From Ignatzschineria larvae DSM 13226 (GTDB taxonomy: Bacteria > Pseudomonadota > Gammaproteobacteria > Cardiobacteriales > Wohlfahrtiimonadaceae), in assembly GCF_038500265.1 (NCBI RefSeq), contig NZ_CP150637.1:1079501-1143500 (forward strand): a stretch of 64,000 nt of DNA, read 5' to 3'. The notes under the pieces were generated by a model that worked only from the letters and a program-made list of their open reading frames with translations, was not told where the DNA came from and made no database searches. The translations under genes and the position numbers were made by a program. Positions 56,952 to 64,000 of the stretch are shown here, one piece after another; the first letter of the stretch is position 1, and each line of letters starts with the position of its first letter.

Positions 56952-58769
56952 ATGGCTGCGGTAAAAGAAATAGATGAAAGAATCCCTTTAGTAAAGGAAC
57001 AGTATAAGGTAGACCACAATTATAAAAATTATAAGGTGATTCCTGCACGTTATCCTATGAGAAATGTAGGAAGTATTATTGCCGCATTTATCATTACCCT
57101 AGTGCTGTATTCGATATTGACTAATCCACGTTGGGGATGGGATATATTTGGAGAATGGCTTTTTTCTGAACCTGTAATGGTAGGTTTAAGTCGTACTATT
57201 TTGTTAACAATAATTGGAACAATACTAGGCTCTTTGCTCGGAATGTTATTAGCACTGGCGCGAGTTTCTAAATCGCCATTATTATCGGGTGCTTCATGGA
57301 CCTATATTTGGTTTTTAAGATCTATTCCTTTAATTGTTATTTTGCTGTTATTAAATAATATTGGATATTTATATGAGAGTATCAAGGTTTCTAATCCATT
57401 CACAGGAGAGGCCTTGCTTGAATATCCTATTGTTACACTTATTACTCCCTTTACTGCTGCTGTTATTGGCTTGACATTAAACCAATCGGCTTTCTTTGCT
57501 GAAATCATTCGAGGAGGGATTTTATCAGTTGATAATGGTCAGCATGAAGCAGCCTCGGCATTAGGTATTTCCAAAAAAAGACAATCTTTACGTATAGTTT
57601 TGCCTCAAGCGATGAGAACAATTTTACCGACAGGATTCAACGAAATTATCGGGCTTGCTAAAGGCACTTCAATGCTTTACGTTTTAGCATTACCGGAACT
57701 TTTTTATACTGTACAGGTCATCTATCGCCGAAATCTTGAAGTAATTCCATTGCTGATGGTTGCAACAATGTGGTATCTAGTCATTATGACGGTCTTATCT
57801 ATTATTCAACATTATGTAGAACGATATTATGCACGAGGAGCCGTTCGGAATCCCGTTATGATCCCTTTTCAAAAACAGATCGGTAATATTAAATCTTTCT
57901 TATTAGGCCAGCCCTCTAGAGTTTCATTAGATTTAAAGTTCAGTCGTAAAATAGCAATACAGACTTCCACTTCTGTCGATCCTATTATATTAGAGTCTAA
58001 ACAAACTGAAGGTGCAGCGATACAAATTGATAATGTTTCTAAAAGCTTTGGTAAAAATAGAGTGCTAAACGATATCAGTCTATTTTTTCCAGCGGGTAGT
58101 GTAACGGCAATTTTAGGTCCATCAGGCTCTGGCAAATCCACGCTTCTTCGAACAATTAATCACCTGGAAAGCGTAGATGAAGGATTTATCACCGTCGACG
58201 GTGAATTAATAGGATATTTACAGAAAGATAATAAGCTCTACGAATTAAAAGAGAAAGATATATTAAAACAACGTGCAGATATTGCAATGGTTTTTCAAAA
58301 CTTCAATCTTTTTCCCCACATGACAGTACTAGAAAATATTATTGAGGCACCTATTCAGGTTAAAGATATGAAATATGAAGAAGCTGTGGATATTGCTTTT
58401 GATCTACTTTTACGAGTAGGCTTGTTAGATAAAGCTGACAGTTACCCTCGACAATTATCAGGGGGACAACAACAAAGAATTGCAATTGCAAGAGCGCTCG
58501 CTCTCAACCCTAAAGTGATCTTATTTGATGAGCCCACATCCGCTCTTGATCCTGAGCTCGTAGGTGAAGTGCTTGATATTATTAAAAATCTTGCTCATTC
58601 AGGTACAACATTAGTGGTTGTGACCCATGAAATGAATTTTGCTTATGAGGTTGCCGATACAATCATCTTTATGGAAGAGGGTAATGTTATCGAACAAGGT
58701 AGTGTTGATAACGTATTCAATCATACCCAACACCCAAGGACTAAAGCATTTCTCAATAAAATCATTTAA
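56952..58769 (+). CDS. amino-acid-type ABC transporter, permease fused to ATPase
   Basis: The 605-residue fusion starts with a HisM/GlnP-type permease (about 40-290). Five or so helices are present, with the EAA-like loop EAASALGISKKRQSLRIVLP. A linker of about 60 residues leads to a GlnQ-type ATPase (about 360-605). This has Walker [15 protein letters not shown], signature [16 protein letters not shown], Walker B VILFDEPTSALDPE and the His switch VVVTHEM. The permease and ATPase are normally separate genes. The family imports polar amino acids, including cystine and S-substituted cysteines. Two binding-protein genes follow directly. A weak GGGAG precedes the ATG. Confidence 0.92.
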   Translation: MAAVKEIDERIPLVKEQYKVDHNYKNYKVIPARYPMRNVGSIIAAFIITLVLYSILTNPRWGWDIFGEWLFSEPVMVGLSRTILLTIIGTILGSLLGMLLALARVSKSPLLSGASWTYIWFLRSIPLIVILLLLNNIGYLYESIKVSNPFTGEALLEYPIVTLITPFTAAVIGLTLNQSAFFAEIIRGGILSVDNGQHEAASALGISKKRQSLRIVLPQAMRTILPTGFNEIIGLAKGTSMLYVLALPELFYTVQVIYRRNLEVIPLLMVATMWYLVIMTVLSIIQHYVERYYARGAVRNPVMIPFQKQIGNIKSFLLGQPSRVSLDLKFSRKIAIQTSTSVDPIILESKQTEGAAIQIDNVSKSFGKNRVLNDISLFFPAGSVTAILGPSGSGKSTLLRTINHLESVDEGFITVDGELIGYLQKDNKLYELKEKDILKQRADIAMVFQNFNLFPHMTVLENIIEAPIQVKDMKYEEAVDIAFDLLLRVGLLDKADSYPRQLSGGQQQRIAIARALALNPKVILFDEPTSALDPELVGEVLDIIKNLAHSGTTLVVVTHEMNFAYEVADTIIFMEEGNVIEQGSVDNVFNHTQHPRTKAFLNKII

Positions 58770-58888
58770 CTACTTCATAGTACCTCACAATTGAAATTTA
58801 GATTTGAACTAATATCAGAAAATTGTAGGAAACTGTGCATTATAGCATTACCAGTCATTTCAGTATTGAATGGCTCGAGGTCTTTTTT

Positions 58889-59860
58889 ATGAAAATAATC
58901 AAACGAATTAAATTAAGAAAACAACTGACATTTATGAAATGTTATCCTCTTTTGTTTCAGGGTTTTCTAAGCCTTATAGTACTTATATCAATGCTTGCAT
59001 TAGCTGGTAGGGGTGAGATTGATTTAAGTATTGAACAATTAGATCGACCAAGAGTCGCAGAAAATAGCACTTATATAAGGCATGTCAGTAGCGCATCCTT
59101 TGTAAAGCCGGATTATTTTACTGTTGGATTGAGCACATCCTCCTCCTTACCATTACATGACTATGCTTCTGACGCCATGACAATTATCGGTTTTGATGTA
59201 GATTTAGCACTAGCCATAGCAGATTCTATGGGGAAAGAGTTAAATATTGTGAGTGTCGCCTGGGCTGATTGGCCTCTAGGTCTTTCAAGTGGTAAATTTG
59301 ACGCAATCATTTCTAATATCACAGTGACAGAAGAACGAAAGAAAAAATATGATTTTGCAACTTATCGAAAAGATAATGTTGGCATCTATGTTAAACATGA
59401 TAGTTCGATTGAAAGTATTAATAAACCTTCCGATATTGCAGGATTAAGAATTATTACAGATTCAGGAACCAACCAAGAAAAGATATTACTTGAATGGGAT
59501 CAACATAATATTAGGGCAGGATTAGCTCCTGTGAAGATCTCTTATTATGATGATCGTGCTTTACAAACACTTGCCGTAGAGAGTGGTAGGGCAGATGCGA
59601 TTTTTAGTGTCAATCCAATGCAAGCTTATGCGGCTGCTATTAGCGGAAAAACGAAACATGTAGGCACCGTGAATGGCGGTTGGCCTTTAACAGCAGAAAT
59701 TGCAGTAGCCTTTCCTAAAGGTTCTGATTTAGTTGAGCCGACAGCAGATATTATCAATGAGCTAATTAACAATGGTATCTATCATCAAATTTTAACAAGA
59801 TGGGCTCTAGAGAGTGAGGCTATTGAACAGTCGCTAGTCAATCCTCAAGGTCTTCCTTGA
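58889..59860 (+). CDS. periplasmic amino-acid-type solute-binding protein, first of two
   Basis: Family 3 (PBPb) binding protein of about 323 residues from the ATG at 58889. That start has CGAGG upstream; the frame is open to 58835. The N-terminus is unusual: a basic stretch (KIIKRIKLRKQLTF), then a hydrophobic segment (FQGFLSLIVLISMLALAG). This could be a long signal peptide or a membrane anchor. The binding fold shows GFDVDLALAIADSMGKELN, WPLGLSSGKFDAIISNITVT, DIAGLRIITDSGTNQE and SGRADAIF. It ends NPQGLP like the second copy. It is paralogous to the next gene. Confidence 0.88.
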   Translation: MKIIKRIKLRKQLTFMKCYPLLFQGFLSLIVLISMLALAGRGEIDLSIEQLDRPRVAENSTYIRHVSSASFVKPDYFTVGLSTSSSLPLHDYASDAMTIIGFDVDLALAIADSMGKELNIVSVAWADWPLGLSSGKFDAIISNITVTEERKKKYDFATYRKDNVGIYVKHDSSIESINKPSDIAGLRIITDSGTNQEKILLEWDQHNIRAGLAPVKISYYDDRALQTLAVESGRADAIFSVNPMQAYAAAISGKTKHVGTVNGGWPLTAEIAVAFPKGSDLVEPTADIINELINNGIYHQILTRWALESEAIEQSLVNPQGLP

Positions 59861-59978
59861 ATTTTCATCATTACAATGTGTTAAAGAGATCTGTTTAGAT
59901 AAATATAGAGAAGATAGAGAGATTTCAAATAGCAACCTAAATTGTAATTTAATTACCTAGATTTAAAAGGATTACACT

Positions 59979-60917
59979 ATGACAATCTCAAAAAAAGAGA
60001 TTCTATCTCAATTATTACTTCTATTTGTCCTATTTAATATAGGGTTAGTTATCAAAGCACAGTCGTCCTTTGATATTACAGCCGCTCAATTAGGAAGAGT
60101 ACATGTAGAAAAAAGCACGCAAGCGATAGATGCAATTCCCGGTGATTTTAAATTTGTATCGCCTGGTAAATTAACGATTGCCGTTGCGCCAAGCGACCCT
60201 CCAACTGCATTCTATGCAACAGATGCGAAGACACCTATTGGAGTTGATCCTGATTTTGCTTCAGCGCTTGCTGAGAGTTTAGGGTTAGAATTATCCCTTA
60301 TTCCTATTACCTGGATCGATTGGTCATTGGGATTATCAAGCGGAAAATATGATGCTGTATTGGCAAATGTTGGTGTGACAGAAGATCGTAAGAAGAAATT
60401 TGATTTTTCTACTTATCGCTTAGGATTACATGGATTCTATGTGAAGAAAGAGAGTGAAATTACTGAAGTGACAGAGCCCAAAGATCTTTCAGGTTTACGT
60501 ATTATTGTGGGTGCCGGAACCAATCAAGAGAGAATTTTATTGCGATGGAATGAGACTCTATTAGCTGAAAATGATCCTCCACTACAACTGCAATACTATG
60601 ATGATGGTGCCGTGAGCTTATTAGCAATCCAATCGGAACGAGCCGATGTGATTGTTCAACCTAATGCTCAGTTAGTTTATATTGCTGAAAGAGATGGCAA
60701 TATCAGAGGGGTCGGAACTTTAAGCGCAGGATGGCCTGATCGTTCGGATGTGGCTGTTGTAACACGCAAAGATAGAGGCCTTGCAGAACCGATTACAATC
60801 GCCCTTAATAGTCTAATTGAAAATGGCCATTATCAAAAAATATTAGATAAGTGGTATTTAGGGGATGAAGCATTAGAGGTCTCTGAAACGAACCCTCAAG
60901 GCTTGCCATTACAATAA
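59979..60917 (+). CDS. periplasmic amino-acid-type solute-binding protein, second of two
   Basis: The 312-residue family 3 binding protein has a signal peptide (LLLLFVLFNIGLVIKAQ) and the same block order as the gene before it: GVDPDFASALAESLGLEL, WSLGLSSGKYDAVLANVGVT, DLSGLRIIVGAGTNQERILL and SERADVIVQ. Both end in NPQGLP. Differences in the ligand-facing segments suggest related but distinct ligands. It shares the operon with the permease-ATPase fusion, which both should serve. Confidence 0.9.
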   Translation: MTISKKEILSQLLLLFVLFNIGLVIKAQSSFDITAAQLGRVHVEKSTQAIDAIPGDFKFVSPGKLTIAVAPSDPPTAFYATDAKTPIGVDPDFASALAESLGLELSLIPITWIDWSLGLSSGKYDAVLANVGVTEDRKKKFDFSTYRLGLHGFYVKKESEITEVTEPKDLSGLRIIVGAGTNQERILLRWNETLLAENDPPLQLQYYDDGAVSLLAIQSERADVIVQPNAQLVYIAERDGNIRGVGTLSAGWPDRSDVAVVTRKDRGLAEPITIALNSLIENGHYQKILDKWYLGDEALEVSETNPQGLPLQ

Positions 60918-60956
60918 TTGATCAGCAATTTATAAATAATACTTTAGGAGGAAGAT

Positions 60957-62324
60957 ATGAATAATCAAAAAAAAGATAGACAAAAAGGCCAAAAAATAGA
61001 GATAGGCTTAATGCTTCATGGCGCAGGAGGGCATATGCATTCATGGAGACATCCTTCTTCTACATTAGATGCAAGCGTTAATCTCAGTTACAATATCGAC
61101 TTAGCAAAAGAAGCAGAAGACTCAGGCCTCTCTTTTATTTTTGTAGCCGATGGATTATATATTAATGAGAAGTCTATCCCCCATTTTTTAAATCGTTTTG
61201 AACCTTTGACTCTATTATCTGCGATTGCAGCTCATACATCGAAGATTGGTTTAGGCGGGACGGTTTCTACTTCATATAGTGATCCTTATACAATCGCTAG
61301 ACAGTTTGCCTCTTTAGATCTGATTAGTAATGGTCGAGCTGCTTGGAATCTAGTTACAACACCATTAGAAGGAACGGCTAAAAATTATGGTCGACCACAT
61401 CCTGAGCATAAGCTTCGTTATGAAATAGCGAAAGAATATATTGATGTTGTACAAGGACTCTGGTCATCTTGGGAAGAAGATGCATTCATTCGTGATAGGG
61501 ATAGTGGCCATTTTGTCAATACTGATAAAATGCATCGAGTTAATTATAGTGGTCAATTTTTTTCTGTTGAAGGTCCTCTTAATATCCAAAGATCTCCTCA
61601 AGGTGAACCTGTGATATTTCAAGCAGGTGCCTCTGAGTCAGGAATTGATTTTGCTGCACAATATGCAGAAGCTGTATTTACCCATATTCAACGTCTCGAT
61701 GATGCTAAGCACTATTATCAAAAAGTAAAAGCGCAAGCTGTCGCAAAAGGAAGATCTGAGGATGAAATTAAAATATTTCCCGGAATTGGGCCTATCATCG
61801 GTAAAACAGAAGCAGAGGCAGAAGAGAAGTATCAGGCAATTCGCAATCTTGTAAAGATTGATGATGCACTTGCTTATTTAGGTCGTTATTTTGATCACCA
61901 TGATTTTAGTCAATACCCATTAGATGCGCCATTCCCGGAGCTTGGAGATATTGGTCAAAATAGTTTTCGATCAACTACAGATCGTATTAAACGTGAAGCG
62001 GCTATCGGGGGGTTAACACTTCGAGAAGTTGCATTAAATGAAACGACTCAACGGAGTGATTTTATTGGCACTGCAGATCAAATTACCGAAAAAATGATTG
62101 AGTGGGTTGAAGCTGGGGCAGCAGATGGTTTTATTCTCACATTCTTAGTTAGTTCTCAGGGGTTTAGTGATTTTAAATCGGAAGTCTTACCTAGGCTTGA
62201 GCAACGAGGATATTTTAATTCAACTTTGGCTCATAGCACTCTACGAGCTAATCTAGGGCTTCCAATACGCCAGAATTGTTATAGGGTATCAAATCCTTTT
62301 TTAAAGGAGGCTCATAATGATTAA
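60957..62324 (+). CDS. NtaA/SnaA/DszA-family FMN-dependent monooxygenase
   Basis: 455-residue flavin monooxygenase of the two-component luciferase-like family. Features are IGLMLHGAGGHMHSWRHP near the start, TSKIGLGGTVSTSYSDPY, NGRAAWNLVTTPLEG (typical of NtaA-type enzymes) and RYEIAKEYIDVVQGLW. Such enzymes use reduced FMN from a partner reductase, and the next gene encodes one. Relatives include YtnJ and YxeK of Bacillus (S-substituted cysteine salvage), NtaA and DszA. The substrate here is inferred, not seen. AGGAGG lies close before the ATG. Confidence 0.9.
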   Translation: MNNQKKDRQKGQKIEIGLMLHGAGGHMHSWRHPSSTLDASVNLSYNIDLAKEAEDSGLSFIFVADGLYINEKSIPHFLNRFEPLTLLSAIAAHTSKIGLGGTVSTSYSDPYTIARQFASLDLISNGRAAWNLVTTPLEGTAKNYGRPHPEHKLRYEIAKEYIDVVQGLWSSWEEDAFIRDRDSGHFVNTDKMHRVNYSGQFFSVEGPLNIQRSPQGEPVIFQAGASESGIDFAAQYAEAVFTHIQRLDDAKHYYQKVKAQAVAKGRSEDEIKIFPGIGPIIGKTEAEAEEKYQAIRNLVKIDDALAYLGRYFDHHDFSQYPLDAPFPELGDIGQNSFRSTTDRIKREAAIGGLTLREVALNETTQRSDFIGTADQITEKMIEWVEAGAADGFILTFLVSSQGFSDFKSEVLPRLEQRGYFNSTLAHSTLRANLGLPIRQNCYRVSNPFLKEAHND

Positions 62325-62952
62325 ATTAGTAGCTTTTTCAGGCAGTGAAGGGACGTCTTCAAAAACATCCGTTTTACGAGATATGATTGCACAAAAAGCT
62401 GTGGATCAATATAGATTTAGATTACAGCAGTATGATATGACGGATTTAGGGCCATCCTTGGGATTAGCTAAAAGTATTGATGACTTAGATATAGAAGCAA
62501 AATCGGTTATTACAGCAATTGCTGAGGCGGATGCTTTGATTATTGTCACACCCGTTTATAAAGGAAGTTATCCCGGATTATTCAAACATTTTATAGACTT
62601 ATTAGATGTGAATCTACTTTATGGAAAACCTATTATTTTAGCGGCTACAGGTGGGGGAACGAGGCATGCTTTAATGGTTGAACATCAACTAAGACCACTA
62701 TTTGGCTTCTTTATGGCACATAGTTTGCCTACTGCAATATATGCCTCCTCGCAAGATTATTCCAAAGAAAATAAACTTATAAATCAGAGCATTATATCGA
62801 GAATAGAACAGGGTGTAAGAGAGTTTCAGCCTTTTATCCAAGTAGATAAAATGGATGAAAAATCATCGAGTAAGAATCATCTATTTTATGAGCGATTATT
62901 ACAATTTAAATTAATATTGCCATGGACGAATGATTTATCAGGGGAGAGATAA
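62317..62952 (+). CDS. NAD(P)H-dependent FMN reductase
   Basis: 211-residue flavodoxin-fold reductase of the SsuE/MsuE type. It has FSGSEGTSSKTSVLRD (phosphate-binding loop), IVTPVYKGSYPGLFKHFIDL and PIILAATGGGTRHALMVEHQ. It would supply reduced FMN to the monooxygenases in the operon. It overlaps the monooxygenase gene by 8 bases and has an unusually strong AAAGGAGG ribosome binding site inside the end of that gene. The C-terminus is slightly longer than SsuE. Confidence 0.9.
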   Translation: MIKLVAFSGSEGTSSKTSVLRDMIAQKAVDQYRFRLQQYDMTDLGPSLGLAKSIDDLDIEAKSVITAIAEADALIIVTPVYKGSYPGLFKHFIDLLDVNLLYGKPIILAATGGGTRHALMVEHQLRPLFGFFMAHSLPTAIYASSQDYSKENKLINQSIISRIEQGVREFQPFIQVDKMDEKSSSKNHLFYERLLQFKLILPWTNDLSGER

Positions 62953-63434
62953 TGGATACTGATTATTTCCTCTACATATCAGCAGATGATCCTAGAGCGG
63001 AGGTGCTTACTAAGGCATTGCTCAATGAATATGATAGCCGATATGGTACTTTTTTTGATCCCCGAGGTGCTATTGCTGAAATGGAGCGATATCCTACCAC
63101 GGATTTTGCGCCTCCTCTGGGAAATTTCATACTGTTAATGCGCAATCAAACAGTAATTGGCGGTGGCGGGTTTAAATTTTATGATTCTAAAACGGCTGAA
63201 ATTAAAAGAGTCTGGGTAGATGAAGATTACCGTCGACAGGGATTAGCTGAAAAGATCTTACAAGAACTAGAAGTACAAGCGGCAAGGCAAGGGTATAAAC
63301 GCATCTATTTAACGACAGGATGTCGGCAACCTGAAGCGGTTGGGCTCTATTTAAAGAATGGATATCTTAACCTTTTTGATTTAAAAGAGAATTTAGAAGC
63401 ATTGAAAAAACTTCCTTTTGAGAAGTTAATTTAG
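62952..63434 (+). CDS. GNAT-family N-acetyltransferase
   Basis: 160-residue GNAT protein with the acetyl-CoA binding signature VWVDEDYRRQGLAEKILQEL and the C-terminal strand pattern LTTGCRQPEAVGLYLKNGY. Its ATG overlaps the stop of the FMN reductase by one base (TAATG). In the Bacillus ytm and yxe operons an acetyltransferase of this fold N-acetylates S-modified cysteines before oxidation. The same role is proposed here from context only. Confidence 0.9.
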   Translation: MDTDYFLYISADDPRAEVLTKALLNEYDSRYGTFFDPRGAIAEMERYPTTDFAPPLGNFILLMRNQTVIGGGGFKFYDSKTAEIKRVWVDEDYRRQGLAEKILQELEVQAARQGYKRIYLTTGCRQPEAVGLYLKNGYLNLFDLKENLEALKKLPFEKLI

Positions 63435-63486
63435 TATTGCGGATGAAAATAGATAATGTGCAAGGAACATATACAAGGAGTTTTTA

Positions 63487-64000
63487 ATGGTTTATCAACT
63501 AAGTATGTTAGACAAGTGCCCACTCCATGGAGGGATTACGGCACATCAAGCGCTTTTAAATGCCGTAGAAACGGTACAAGCAGCCGAGGTAGCCGGATTC
63601 ACTCGATTTTGGGTAGCAGAACATCATAATTCACTCACGCATGCCTCAAGTGCTCCGGAAATATTAGTATCTTATCTACTTGCTGCAACTCAAAGTATTC
63701 GAATTGGAACTGGTGGAGTGATGTTACAGCATTACAGTCCTTACAAAATTGCTGAAGTTTTCAATGTACTGGCATCATTAGCACCGGGAAGGGTAGATAT
63801 CGGTATTGGTAAAGCGCCAGGAGGATTACCCTCTTCAACTCAAGCATTGCAATTAGAGATGTCTGCAGATACACGGTTATCATTTGAAGATAAAGCTTTA
63901 TATTTAAGTCAATTCTTAGAAGGTTATGCTCTGGAAAATAGTCGTATTAAACGGGTTACAGCGACGCCCGTTCCTGTTCAGAAAGTGCAAGGATTTCTAT
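63487..64000 (+). CDS. luciferase-like monooxygenase (runs off the window)
   Basis: 171 codons are present from the ATG at 63487, with AAGGAG upstream. The protein starts VYQLSMLDKCPLHGG and continues AEVAGFTRFWVAEHHNS, TGGVMLQHYSPYKIAEVFNV and GRVDIGIGKAPGG. These are typical of the MsnO8/YtmO group of luciferase-like flavin monooxygenases. It lies 52 bases after the GNAT gene in the same operon. The C-terminal half is outside the window. Confidence 0.88.
   Translation, partial: MVYQLSMLDKCPLHGGITAHQALLNAVETVQAAEVAGFTRFWVAEHHNSLTHASSAPEILVSYLLAATQSIRIGTGGVMLQHYSPYKIAEVFNVLASLAPGRVDIGIGKAPGGLPSSTQALQLEMSADTRLSFEDKALYLSQFLEGYALENSRIKRVTATPVPVQKVQGFL

Overview
The window looks like a piece of a gammaproteobacterial chromosome with AT-rich DNA. 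The evidence is the gene content: a proteobacterial-type glutamate-cysteine ligase, RNase T, PepN, an ibaG-murA pair, DsbD, SstT, MacAB and ClpP-ClpX. AT-rich spacers and the gene mix would fit the Ignatzschineria/Wohlfahrtiimonas (Cardiobacteriales) area, but that placement is a guess from memory and nothing here proves it. Most of the window is ordinary core genome.

Layout. 1-8 kb: the tail of a probable carbonic anhydrase, leuCD (leucine synthesis, minus strand), proB, secA and an unrecognised 300-residue protein. 8.7-15.7 kb: macAB efflux genes and a complete sdhCDAB operon. 16-24 kb: an MscS-like channel, ibaG-murA, dcuA and dsbD. 24-33 kb: tRNA-Gly(GCC), an RGG-tailed DEAD-box helicase with a long leader, a LysR regulator, sstT, and a tightly overlapping pepN / nitroreductase / ruvX operon. 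33-46 kb, nearly all minus strand: a lipoprotein, an isolated mraZ-murI pair, a FUSC protein, an NCS2 purine permease, a TerC protein, gshA, rnt, clpX and clpP. 45-52.7 kb: serC, prc, mnmA, a small membrane protein and an ABC exporter.

The most distinctive regulatory unit is at 52.8-56.4 kb. A clear M-box (ykoK) magnesium riboswitch is followed by an intrinsic terminator and then three consecutive CorA-type transporter genes. The middle CorA has Ser-Met-Asn where the family has Gly-Met-Asn. A spurious antisense reading frame hides the riboswitch.

From 56.9 kb to the right edge is an accessory-looking operon on the plus strand. It holds a permease-ATPase fusion, two paralogous solute-binding proteins, an NtaA/DszA-type flavin monooxygenase, an FMN reductase, a GNAT acetyltransferase and the start of a luciferase-like monooxygenase. 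The gene set resembles the ytm/yxe S-modified cysteine salvage operons of Bacillus. It begins just after a 22-bp perfect palindrome that lies where an operator would be expected.

Four intergenic copies of a small non-coding element (about 103 to 174 bp) are spread over the window at 15.7, 20.1, 37.6 and 56.5 kb. They have TATAGT-type terminal inverted repeats and, in three copies, a GC-rich palindromic core. They look like Correia-like MITEs. No CRISPR array, prophage, transposase gene or rRNA was seen.
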